A stretch of DNA of 64,000 bases, from the NCBI GenBank assembly GCA_964564015.1, contig CAZLZR010000008.1:37077-101076 (forward strand), written 5' to 3'. The notes beneath the pieces were generated by a model, which had not been told where the DNA came from, did not search any database, and worked only from the letters and a program-made list of their open reading frames with translations. Below, in pieces: positions 46,126-54,465 of the stretch (its first letter is position 1; the number at the start of each line of letters is the position of its first letter). Both the position numbers and the translations under genes were made by a program. This stretch comes from Acetivibrio sp964564015 (GTDB lineage Bacteria > Bacillota > Clostridia > Acetivibrionales > Acetivibrionaceae).

Positions 46126-46158
46126 CAAGAAAATTCGCTTTGCTCATGAATTTTCTTG
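46126..46158. repeat. Hairpin repeat, family R4, copy 1
   Basis: Perfect 10-bp arms (46126-46135 and 46149-46158) with a 13-base loop CGCTTTGCTCATG. The arms and loop recur at 53215-53267, also just past a DUF881 gene. This copy is 50 bases beyond its gene and has lost the outer part of the stem. Confidence 0.65.
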
Positions 46159-46208
46159 TTCTCTAGGGAAGCCTATGGTTCCCTTCAACTAGAAATGCGA
46201 AGAGTATA

Positions 46209-46910
46209 TTATTCGGTGATAAGCAAGTCATTGTTTAAGGAAGGTCTACTATTTTTTACCCCGGGTATTGTGATGCCTTCAACTTTTTCCGGACTTACTT
46301 CTATATTCTTTTCTCTCAATTCGCTAATAATATACCCTAATGTTTTTATAGCATTATCTCGTTTCTGGCTCTCCATAATAACTTTAATTTTAACAGGTTC
46401 ATTGATATCAATAGGCATTCCATTGACAATTATTACATTTCCAACATCACTAATCTCGGTCATAGGTATTATACGTTCATCATTAACGGCAATAGCCCTG
46501 GCCTCCGTTGCTTTAAGCGTATTAACAATCTGTAGCAGGTGCTGGGATTGAAGAGCCATTCCAAAATCAGTATCCTTAATAGTTATAACAATTCCAGAGC
46601 CCTTAACAGTACTAAAACCAGCAATTATACGGGCTTTTTCTATCTCTGCGTTAAGGTTCTTTTTATATAGATCTATGTTTCCTTTTGCAGCTTCAAACCC
46701 ATTTAGTTCTTTTTCGAGTTCTTCATATCTGGTCCTCAATTCTTCATTACTTTTCTTCTCAAGTATAAGCTTATCCTTCAAATCTTCCAGTGTCACTGTT
46801 TGAATACTTGCCGTCTTTTTATTGTTGTAGACACTTTTATACTGCCATGCAACGGAAACGCCCATTATCAGGCATATTATCGTTATAGATATATTCAAAT
46901 TAAACTTCAC
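46209..46910 (-). CDS. DUF881-family membrane-anchored coiled-coil protein (1)
   Basis: 233 residues: one N-terminal membrane helix (about 8-24), a coiled coil (about 38-95, rich in E/K/L), then the DUF881 beta domain (STVKGSGIVITIKD, ARAIAVNDERIIPMTEI, VIVNGMPI). Related to YlxW/YlxX proteins near division genes. GTG start overlaps the stop of the second DUF881 gene (GTGA), so the pair is translationally coupled. Confidence 0.85.
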   Translation of the reverse strand: MKFNLNISITIICLIMGVSVAWQYKSVYNNKKTASIQTVTLEDLKDKLILEKKSNEELRTRYEELEKELNGFEAAKGNIDLYKKNLNAEIEKARIIAGFSTVKGSGIVITIKDTDFGMALQSQHLLQIVNTLKATEARAIAVNDERIIPMTEISDVGNVIIVNGMPIDINEPVKIKVIMESQKRDNAIKTLGYIISELREKNIEVSPEKVEGITIPGVKNSRPSLNNDLLITE

Positions 46911-47623
46911 TGGTCAACTACCTCCAGTCCGTTGATTAAGTTGTCAATATTCCCACTATATTTCGGAATCTTAATTTCTTTTGCTTCTTTTATATCTATT
47001 CTTATGTCAACCCATTTCAAAATAGTATAAATTTCACTCTCTTTAAAGATAGAAATCATTCGTTTGGGATCTCCAATAGCCTTAATCACATAAGGTACTG
47101 CATATCTATTTCTGTTAACACGAATTGTAGGGCCTGCACACGTAATCTCTGTGGCAGAAATAACCCTCTCGTCATTTATTGAAATAGCCTGGGCTCCACC
47201 TCTCTTTAATTCATTAACCACCCTGTTAATATCTTCATCGTGCAATAAACTCAATTCAGCCATAATCGGGTTTTTTTCTGTTGCGTCATTAAGTGTTATA
47301 ATAATACCCTCGCCTTTTACATCCGTAAAGCCTGCATAGAGCTTTGCTTCCTCCCATTGTGCTGTCAATACCCCGTCATCGTTGTCACTCGAAAAGGTCT
47401 TAAAGATACTTTCCTTCTTTTGCATGGAAAAGTCAATCGCTTCTTTAAGTTCCTGCCCGGTAGCTTTTTCAGCCTCAAGCTCTTTCATAAGGTTTTCAAT
47501 TTCATATGCAATTGAAGGTTTATCCTTAGTATTGTTGAGTATACTTTTAAACTGTACTGTAGATATAACGCCAAGAAATATAAATATAAACATAAATATA
47601 TACTTCTTATCTTTTCGGTTCAT
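46907..47623 (-). CDS. DUF881-family membrane-anchored coiled-coil protein (2)
   Basis: 238 residues with the same layout as its neighbour: membrane helix (about 8-25), short coiled coil, DUF881 domain (FTDVKGEGIIITLND, AQAISINDERVISATEI, IRVNRNRYAVPYVIKAIGDP). First gene of the pair. The three DUF881 proteins in this window are clear paralogues. Divergent from the YibQ-like gene; 145-bp shared promoter region. Confidence 0.85.
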   Translation of the reverse strand: MNRKDKKYIFMFIFIFLGVISTVQFKSILNNTKDKPSIAYEIENLMKELEAEKATGQELKEAIDFSMQKKESIFKTFSSDNDDGVLTAQWEEAKLYAGFTDVKGEGIIITLNDATEKNPIMAELSLLHDEDINRVVNELKRGGAQAISINDERVISATEITCAGPTIRVNRNRYAVPYVIKAIGDPKRMISIFKESEIYTILKWVDIRIDIKEAKEIKIPKYSGNIDNLINGLEVVDQ

Positions 47624-47767
47624 ATGGATACACCCTTTCCTAGACCTTATATCTAATTCTACTATAAAATTTTACTATTTCAAGTACTTGTGCCAGTAAA
47701 ATATGTAATATTTTGAGTACTAATTTTAGTATAATATCATAGATATCTTTATCCTGGTGTGTGAATC

Positions 47768-48616
47768 ATGAAGAAAGTTCGAATTATCTACTTTAAGAAA
47801 TCGCAGGTCATTAATTTACTGTCAGTTATTTCCCTACTTTCGCTTATTTCACTTTTAAGCATCATGTACCTTACAAATTTTTCTGCTCCCGATTCTCTGA
47901 ACGCGTATAACGGAGCCCTTCTGTCCGAAATTGAGAAACCTGCGGGAAAACTTGCAATAGTTATTGATGATTTCGGTCAGGACAGAAACGGCGTAAAAGA
48001 GATGATGAACATAAACAGGCACTTAACTTTTGCCATTATGCCTTTCCTGCCATACTCCCAAACAGACGCCATAGATGCTCACGATAAAGGATTTGAGATT
48101 ATTGTCCATTTGCCTATGGAACCTGTTAAGGGTAAAATCAGCTGGCTCGGTCCAAAACCAATACTATCAACATTAAGTGACAACGAAGTATATCAGATAA
48201 CTACAGAAGCTTTTGCCGATGTTCCCTATGCAGCCGGTGCCAACATACATATGGGTTCAAAAATAAGCACCGATCCCCGCATCATGTCAGATGTACTAGA
48301 CATAGTAAAGGAAAATCAAGTTTACTTTTTAGACAGCAAAACAAGCCCAAAATCTGTTGCAAAAAAAATTGCCGAAGAAAAGGCTGTCCCCTATTATGAG
48401 CGCAATGTATTTTTAGACGGCCAGACCTCAAAAGAGCATGTAAAGGAACAATTAAGAAAATCCGGTGAAATAGCGTTAAAGGAAGGAAAATCAATAGCTA
48501 TCGGCCATGTAGGAATTGAAGGTGGCAAAGTAACCGCTCAGGCAATTGTAGAAATGCTTCCCGAGTTTGATGCAAAAAATATCCAACTGGTATTTGTTTC
48601 GGAATTGGAGAATTAA
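47768..48616 (+). CDS. Divergent polysaccharide deacetylase (YibQ family)
   Basis: 282 residues. Membrane anchor (about 16-38), then a NodB-related domain with IVIDDFGQDRNG, LTFAIMPFLPYS, IIVHLPMEP, GANIHMGSKISTD and a final IGHVGIEGGKV. This is the YibQ type of divergent deacetylase, probably acting on wall or surface glycans outside the membrane. Start after a weak GGTGTG. Downstream hypothetical gene follows after 100 bp. Confidence 0.88.
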   Translation: MKKVRIIYFKKSQVINLLSVISLLSLISLLSIMYLTNFSAPDSLNAYNGALLSEIEKPAGKLAIVIDDFGQDRNGVKEMMNINRHLTFAIMPFLPYSQTDAIDAHDKGFEIIVHLPMEPVKGKISWLGPKPILSTLSDNEVYQITTEAFADVPYAAGANIHMGSKISTDPRIMSDVLDIVKENQVYFLDSKTSPKSVAKKIAEEKAVPYYERNVFLDGQTSKEHVKEQLRKSGEIALKEGKSIAIGHVGIEGGKVTAQAIVEMLPEFDAKNIQLVFVSELEN

Positions 48617-48713
48617 TTAAAAGTATGGATATACTATATATAACAAACACTAAAGTTAGGTTTACACAATAAACAGATGTAGTTTTATCTTTAAAAATAT
48701 CGGGGTGATAATC

Positions 48714-49319
48714 ATGGAAAGCGATATACTTATGGAAAAACTTACCAGAAGGAAAACATCCGTATCTCTTGAAAACATACTTGACAACTCTAGAGCAGAC
48801 AGCGGTGGTGACAGGGATGTAAATTTCCTTTATTTCCTTCTTGATAATAATCTGCTATTACAGGAAGAAGCAATTCTAAAAAGGACAATTACTGAGTTTA
48901 GGGAAGATGCTTTTACAGAAAAATACAAGAAACAAAATTATGAGAGCATAAGGCATTTTTTATGCAGGGCACTCATACAGGAAGAATTAATGTTTTTAGG
49001 AATAAACACCAAAAATTCAGTTGAAGCCGGGAATATGGAGATTCTCCGTTCAAGTTCAAGTTACGATATCGCAGCAGACGATGTCAGTTTTATAGCCGAC
49101 ATAGGATTAACTCCTGCAAGAAATTTTTTCAAAGGTTTAACAGACCGTAGGGTTAAATATTACCTGATCACTACCTACTTTGATGATTACATGGATGACA
49201 TAGTATTCACAATATTTAAAAGAAGCGATGACAATTTATACTTAGACGCAGTCAAGGAATATGAGGAAGGATTCAAAGTATATACACCTGTTTTTCAAGA
49301 AAATTCTCTTAACATATGA
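48714..49319 (+). CDS. Hypothetical protein, 201 aa
   Basis: Not recognised. A soluble, acidic, mostly helical protein without signal peptide or membrane segment. The N-terminal 60 residues are polar (TRRKTSVSLENILDNSRADSGG); the remainder is richer in aromatic residues. The ATG at 48714 is chosen over the GTG at 48705, which is part of the GGGGTG site. A good terminator follows at 49360. Codon use looks like that of its neighbours. Confidence 0.65.
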   Translation: MESDILMEKLTRRKTSVSLENILDNSRADSGGDRDVNFLYFLLDNNLLLQEEAILKRTITEFREDAFTEKYKKQNYESIRHFLCRALIQEELMFLGINTKNSVEAGNMEILRSSSSYDIAADDVSFIADIGLTPARNFFKGLTDRRVKYYLITTYFDDYMDDIVFTIFKRSDDNLYLDAVKEYEEGFKVYTPVFQENSLNI

Positions 49320-49359
49320 CCTCTTCCCATATTCCTTTTGCTTTAAAAATCTCTTAAAA

Positions 49360-49402
49360 ATAAAATTGTGATGGTTTTTGCACCATCACAATTTTATTTT
49401 TT
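49360..49402. terminator. Terminator, probably bidirectional
   Basis: A 13-bp perfect stem (AAAATTGTGATGG with its complement) and a seven-base loop, then ATTTTTT. It ends the hypothetical gene on the plus strand. The mirror side could serve the phosphohexomutase fusion gene. Confidence 0.8.
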
Positions 49403-49422
49403 GTTTGTTATGTTAAAAAGCA

Positions 49423-51885
49423 TTAGCTTCTGCTAATTTCCGATACTTTATTAGCATATATATTTGTCAATTCCTGAGCAATTTCAGCAGAGTAACTTTC
49501 ACTCTTAATCCTGCAAACGGGTTGTTCCGAATCCGGAAGTATTAATACCCATCCGCCATCCTTAAAAATCTTCACGCCTTCAAGCGTCTCAATGCTGTTA
49601 TTATCACTTTCCTGAATGATTTGCCTCATGACCTTACCCTTTGCACTCCAGGAACATTCAACCTCTTTCTCATCGGTATGGAAATCGGGTATCATGCCAA
49701 TCAAATCCACCAGCTTATAGTTATTGGACTTCATAAAATCCATTATTTTTACCAGACCTGCTATAGCGTCAAAATGGAGATTGAACTGGTCAATAGACTC
49801 GGACTTTATTTCATTTCCAAGTATTTTGTTCATAATATCCTGCGGAGAAGTTTTTGTTCTGATTACCTTGCCATGATTCTCTTCTGCCAGTTTTTCCACA
49901 ACATGAGTTGTAGACAGAGGCACTACTACAGTTCCTCCTTCAATAGTTTTAAAGAGTATCAAGGACACCAACGCCGTAAACATATCTTCATTTACTACAC
50001 GTCCTTTATTATCAACAAGCATCATTCTCTCAGATGTATCCTCTATAGATATTCCAAAATCAAATTCTCCCAGCTTGACCATACTCGTAAAATATGTCAT
50101 CTCATTTGATTCACTTTTATCATTCACTATTCCTGGATTGTCCAGATTTAAATTAGTTTCTTCTACTCTGCATCCAAGACCTTTTAAAAGCCCTGATACA
50201 GTATTGAGTATAAATTTAGAAGGCGAATTTAATGCTATTTTATAATCAAATTTCTTAGATTTTGCGTTGTTAACAATATTTCTCAGATAAAAGGAAGTAA
50301 AGTCCGGTACTACTTCCAATTCTTTAATTAATTCTCCTTCACATCTTGTAAAATCCTCTCTTGCAAAAGCGTTTTCAATTTTTCTTTCCATCGCTCTATC
50401 TATATTGCTGCCGTTTTTGTCCAGAAAATCGACATGTAATCTTCCCGGGTTTATGCTGGAGGTACTTATATGAATAGCCCCATCTACTCCATAAAATCTT
50501 ACAGCTGATCTTGATACAGGAAGATGAAGCACACCAAAATCCATAACTTTCAGTCCTGCTGACATTAATCCCGATATAAAAGATATCTTAAGCATTTTTG
50601 CAGCACTTGATTCTTCACAGCTCACACCTACAGTCCCTTTTCCTTTTAGTGTTGCACCATAAGCAGCCCCTAATTTTGATGCATATTCCGGTGTTATATC
50701 AACATTAATTTCACCTGCAAGTCCTCTTCTACCGAAAATTGTTCTGATAGATTTAGAGCCCCATACAAGATTTGAATTTACTTCCGTTCCCTCTTCGACC
50801 ATTTTATTAGGCCAGATTTTTATGTTAGGCTTTATTATAGCATTTTCTTTAATTATTGTGTCGCAACCTATGACTGAATTTTCAAAAGCGGAGGAATGCT
50901 CTTTCAGATTTACTTTGTTGCATATTACTGTGCCCCTGATTTCAACGTTCTTGTCTATTATACAGCCTTTCCACAGTACACTTTTCTTTATACTGCTTCT
51001 TTCAGATAAGAGAGTATTATCCCCTATAACACAATAACTATCCAAAACAGCATTTCTTTTTATTGTGGTATTTGCTCCTATCACACACGGAGCTTGAATT
51101 GCGGCACCATCTTCTATACTTGTTCCATCTCCGATCCAAACTTTATCTCTGATCTGACTTCCAGGAATGTCCACATTTACTTTTCCGTCGAGTACATCCA
51201 TGTTTGCCTGCCAGTATGCTCTCAAGTCCCCGATATCACACCAGTATTCATCCGTAACAAAACCATACATCGGTTTATTGTCCTTAAGTAAAATTGGAAA
51301 AAGGTCTTTACTAAAATCAAACACTTCATTTTTATTAAATAACTTTAGCGTTTCAGGAGAAAGTATATAAATTCCGGTATTAACAGTATCACTGAATACC
51401 TCTCCCCAACTCGGTTTTTCCAAAAATCTGATAATTCTGCCCGTATCATTGGTTACAACCACTCCATATTCTAGAGGAATGTCAACCTTCTTTAAGACTA
51501 AAGTTGCCATAGATTGTTTATTTACATGATAATCTATGGCCTTGCTTAAATCAATATCTGTTAGCGCATCACCGCTAATTACAATAAATGTATCATCCAG
51601 GAATTCTTCCGCATTTTTGACGCTTCCTGCAGTGCCCATTGGAGTTTCCTCTACATAATACTTAAGATTCACTCCATACTCAGAACCATCACCAAAATGT
51701 TCCTTGATAAGATCCGGAAGATACTGCAATGTAACAGCGATATCTGTTATATTGTATTTTTTCAACAACTCAATAATGTGTTCCATTACAGGCTTGTTTA
51801 CTATGGGCACCATCGGCTTCGGCCTGTTACAGGTAAGAGGCCTTAATCGAGTACCTTCTCCTCCTGCCATTATAACCGCTTTCAT
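49423..51885 (-). CDS. Nucleotidyltransferase / phosphohexomutase-like fusion
   Basis: 820 residues. N-terminal sugar-1-phosphate nucleotidyltransferase (about 1-230; GGEGTRLRPLT at 8-18, PMGTAGSVK), a left-handed beta-helix (about 245-375), then a phosphomannomutase-type region (about 380-800). The first is probably active as a GDP-mannose or UDP/ADP-sugar pyrophosphorylase. The second is altered: the phosphoserine loop is TSSINPG (475-481), not TASHNP, and the metal loop is IEDTSER (614-620), where DGDxDR is expected. So the mutase half is probably inactive or regulatory. Start after AAAGGATG. Confidence 0.88.
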   Translation of the reverse strand: MKAVIMAGGEGTRLRPLTCNRPKPMVPIVNKPVMEHIIELLKKYNITDIAVTLQYLPDLIKEHFGDGSEYGVNLKYYVEETPMGTAGSVKNAEEFLDDTFIVISGDALTDIDLSKAIDYHVNKQSMATLVLKKVDIPLEYGVVVTNDTGRIIRFLEKPSWGEVFSDTVNTGIYILSPETLKLFNKNEVFDFSKDLFPILLKDNKPMYGFVTDEYWCDIGDLRAYWQANMDVLDGKVNVDIPGSQIRDKVWIGDGTSIEDGAAIQAPCVIGANTTIKRNAVLDSYCVIGDNTLLSERSSIKKSVLWKGCIIDKNVEIRGTVICNKVNLKEHSSAFENSVIGCDTIIKENAIIKPNIKIWPNKMVEEGTEVNSNLVWGSKSIRTIFGRRGLAGEINVDITPEYASKLGAAYGATLKGKGTVGVSCEESSAAKMLKISFISGLMSAGLKVMDFGVLHLPVSRSAVRFYGVDGAIHISTSSINPGRLHVDFLDKNGSNIDRAMERKIENAFAREDFTRCEGELIKELEVVPDFTSFYLRNIVNNAKSKKFDYKIALNSPSKFILNTVSGLLKGLGCRVEETNLNLDNPGIVNDKSESNEMTYFTSMVKLGEFDFGISIEDTSERMMLVDNKGRVVNEDMFTALVSLILFKTIEGGTVVVPLSTTHVVEKLAEENHGKVIRTKTSPQDIMNKILGNEIKSESIDQFNLHFDAIAGLVKIMDFMKSNNYKLVDLIGMIPDFHTDEKEVECSWSAKGKVMRQIIQESDNNSIETLEGVKIFKDGGWVLILPDSEQPVCRIKSESYSAEIAQELTNIYANKVSEISRS

Positions 51886-52234
51886 TCAATTCATCCTTTC
51901 GTTTTTCATACAATTATTTATAAAAAAACAAAAATAATCTATCTTTTATTTCACAATCCAAATAGAAGTAATTCCTACCATTATTTAAATCTTTATAGAT
52001 GTTCTTCTTTTTTACTTTGGCTAACCTAAATAAAGCATTTGTAATATTTGAAACTTTAATTCACTTAAATTTACTCAACTTTGTTATTTTCTTCTTTTTT
52101 TAGTTCAAGTTAATATATTATATCCTACACACGTCCGTTTTATCCTTAATATTCCATAGCTAACTTTAATTTTAATGCAAATAATAAATTTGCATCAAAA
52201 TATTTATTATCCAAATTCGAATGGAGGATTTTAT
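51886..52234. other. Gene-free region upstream of the CBM25-like gene
   Basis: AT-rich spacer between divergent genes. It contains a perfect 8-bp inverted repeat ATGCAAAT / ATTTGCAT (52175-52195) 40 bases before the downstream start. This could be an operator. Nothing else recognised. Confidence 0.35.
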
Positions 52235-52561
52235 ATGCCTAGAACAAGCAAAAGCAATAATAAAGATTACATGTCCAATGGTGTAACAATACAACCGGCT
52301 ATACCTACCGTAGGTGAAAATATTACTGTTATGTATGATGGGCTTTTGTCCAAAAGCGGAGCTTCACATGTATATGCTCGCATTGGATTTGGCTCCAATT
52401 GGGAAAACGAGTCCGACTATCCTATGATTAGAACTGAAACAGGTTTTGAAACAACCATCCCTGTCTTAAGATCCGATACACTCAACCTTTGTTTTAAAGA
52501 TTGTGCCAATAACTGGGATAACAACTCAGGGATGAACTACTCCTTTGACGTAACAAAGTAA
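52235..52561 (+). CDS. Small carbohydrate-binding (CBM25-like) protein
   Basis: A 108-residue protein that is one starch-binding-like beta-sandwich: VYARIGFGSNWENESDYPM, a central FETTIPV strand and LNLCFKDCANNWDNNSGMNYSF, the W and NNWDNN pattern of CBM25. No signal peptide and no catalytic domain, so it would bind an internal glucan such as glycogen, or act as a regulatory module. The ATG at 52235 follows TGGAGG; the longer frame start is unsupported. Confidence 0.75.
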   Translation: MPRTSKSNNKDYMSNGVTIQPAIPTVGENITVMYDGLLSKSGASHVYARIGFGSNWENESDYPMIRTETGFETTIPVLRSDTLNLCFKDCANNWDNNSGMNYSFDVTK

Positions 52562-52601
52562 CGCTTGCATCAAGGAACCATATTAATGTCTGTATAAGTT
52601 T

Positions 52602-52622
52602 CCAGGGGCACTCTGCCCCTGG
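52602..52622 (+). terminator. Hairpin after the CBM25-like gene
   Basis: Perfect 9-bp GC-rich stem (CCAGGGGCA / TGCCCCTGG) with a three-base loop, 40 bases past the stop. The T tract is poor. Confidence 0.55.
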
Positions 52623-52717
52623 ATTTACTCCACAATGTAAAAGATTTTTTTGCAAATTAATTTTCTGCACACAATTAATGCAAATTAATATAATAGGAGT
52701 AAAGGGGGGATTCTTTC

Positions 52718-53173
52718 ATGTATTCATATAATAGGAGACAATACATAAATAGAGAGTCTGAAAATAAAGTTGAAAAAAACATACCGGAGAAGAATGAAAA
52801 TTCCAATAATGAAGATTTGAAATCATTGTTCTTAGGAAGTTTAAAATTACTATTGGATAATTATGAGGAAATAAAAAATTCCTTAAAAAAGCTCGACATC
52901 CAAATTACATCTCTTTCACAAAGGATATCCAGCCTCGAAAACCATTTTGACAACAATGACTACTTAAAAAAAATACAAATCCAGCCCGTGTTTGATGAAA
53001 TAAAACCAAAATTTGAAGATGAAATAAAATCAAAACTTGAAACTGTAAAAAGCACGTCCGCAAACGATGAAGCATATCAAACAAATAGCCAAAACAGTAT
53101 GCCCATGATGCCTGGCTCAGGCTTTTCAAATATTACTGCTGACTATTTGCGGAATCTTAATAAGAAAAGATAA
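52718..53173 (+). CDS. Hypothetical coiled-coil protein, 151 aa
   Basis: Not recognised. Polar N-terminus rich in N/E/K (1-35), a central helical coiled-coil segment (about 40-90; heptad-like LKKLDIQITSLSQRISSLE), and a Ser/Met-rich tail ending in NLNKKR. No signal peptide. Strong AAAGGGGGG ribosome site. It lies between the CBM25-like gene and a convergent DUF881 gene. Possibly a spore or structural protein, but that is a guess from composition. Confidence 0.6.
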   Translation: MYSYNRRQYINRESENKVEKNIPEKNENSNNEDLKSLFLGSLKLLLDNYEEIKNSLKKLDIQITSLSQRISSLENHFDNNDYLKKIQIQPVFDEIKPKFEDEIKSKLETVKSTSANDEAYQTNSQNSMPMMPGSGFSNITADYLRNLNKKR

Positions 53174-53214
53174 AATTGAATTAATTAATGTAAAATGTTT
53201 TTTGGTAAAAATAT

Positions 53215-53267
53215 TACCAGGGAACAAGAAAATTTGCTTCGCTCATGAATTTTCTTGTTCCCTGGTA
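53215..53267. repeat. Hairpin repeat, family R4, copy 2 (20-bp perfect arms)
   Basis: Perfect 20-bp arms (53215-53234 and 53248-53267) around the 13-base loop TGCTTCGCTCATG. It ends two bases before the DUF881 stop codon and lies between two convergent genes, so it may act as a terminator, though no T tract follows. Confidence 0.75.
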
Positions 53268-53269
53268 CA

Positions 53270-53965
53270 TTATTCTTTAGTGTGCAAAAGATCATACTTC
53301 AGAACAGAACCGTCATCTCTGACCTTTGGAATAGTTATATTATTACTCTTCTCGATAGTAACATTCATCTCATAGTACTCCATTTCCTCTATAATTCCAT
53401 TTAGCATAGTCAATGAATTCTCCAGCTTCTCAGGATCTGCTATCGCCTTTATTGTAAAGGGACTGAGCATCTGTTTTCCATTTACAACAATATAATCCCC
53501 TGCTTTTTTTATTTCACTCATAGCTACAATCCTCTCATTTTCAATTGATATAGCCTGAGCTTCTGCTGCCTTAAGTTCGTTTATCAAACGCAAAACAGAA
53601 TTTTCTCTTACACTCTCATCGCCTACATATTTCATTGTTATAATTAGCCCTGCTCCCTGGACATCACTTAAACCCGCTACCAGCCTAACTCTTTCAAGTT
53701 CAGCCTCTAAATTCTTTTCCACCTGACTTAAATTCCCCTGAGAATTTTCAAATTCTTTAATCTGTTTCTGAAGTTCTTCATTTCTCTTTCTTAAATCCTC
53801 ATTATTTTCCTTTTGGACGATAAGTTCATCTTTTACAGACTCCAATCTGAGGTTCTGATAGCTTTCTTTTTTACTGTTATTTAAAATGCTTCTATACTGC
53901 CAAGCAAGCATTATGCCAAGAATAATACAGATTAGGGTGATGGATAGATTTCTTGCAAATTTCAT
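53270..53965 (-). CDS. DUF881-family membrane-anchored coiled-coil protein (3)
   Basis: 231 residues, third paralogue. Membrane helix (about 7-25), longer coiled coil (about 38-95), then the DUF881 domain (SDVQGAGLIITMK, AQAISIENERIVAMSEI, IVVNGKQMLSPFTIKAIADP). Closest in its N-terminus to the gene at 46209 (both begin MKF..N.SIT.ICII.G). Not in an operon with the other two. Start after GGAGG. Confidence 0.85.
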   Translation of the reverse strand: MKFARNLSITLICIILGIMLAWQYRSILNNSKKESYQNLRLESVKDELIVQKENNEDLRKRNEELQKQIKEFENSQGNLSQVEKNLEAELERVRLVAGLSDVQGAGLIITMKYVGDESVRENSVLRLINELKAAEAQAISIENERIVAMSEIKKAGDYIVVNGKQMLSPFTIKAIADPEKLENSLTMLNGIIEEMEYYEMNVTIEKSNNITIPKVRDDGSVLKYDLLHTKE

Positions 53966-54066
53966 TGCTGATTACCTCCAAAATATAAACATAAATGTTT
54001 AGAGACTGATAATTCTTATTCTACTATAAAATTATACTATTTCAAGTATATTTGAAACAAAAATTA

Positions 54067-54309
54067 GGGTGCATGTAATAAATATAAAGAAAAATATTCC
54101 AGAAACTTAAGTTTCGCAGCCTGGTCGTTCCGCTGCGCTGCACTGCTCGGCCATGCAACCTGGTTTAGAGCCTGTAAATACTCCTCGGGGTCGAGCAAAA
54201 CTCGCTTCGCTCAAACAATGCTCTCCCTTTCCTCGTCGTATTAACAGGCTCTACAACTTGCTTCACAATGTTTCTTGCATATTTTTCTTTACAAAATAAT
54301 ATACACTCC
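54067..54309 (+). mobile_element. MITE-like element, full copy 4 (family R1)
   Basis: A 243-bp element with the same ends and core as copy 1. It is flanked by AAAAATTA (54059-54066) and TAAAATTA (54310-54317), an 8-bp direct repeat with one mismatch. Positions 54087-54276 are identical by eye to 14901-15090, so both copies moved recently or are kept alike by conversion. It lies in the 500-bp gap between DUF881(3) and the RmlB-like gene. Confidence 0.85.
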
Positions 54310-54465
54310 TAAAATTATGCTTTAAATGTCTTTGTACTCCATTTCTTAATCACTATTTCAATTGTTCTGAATATAATGAAGTATAACATAAGTAAAAGCA
54401 TGTGATTAACATAATTATTTAACAATTTCCATGTTTGATGATGCAATAGCAGGGATGTGATTTAT

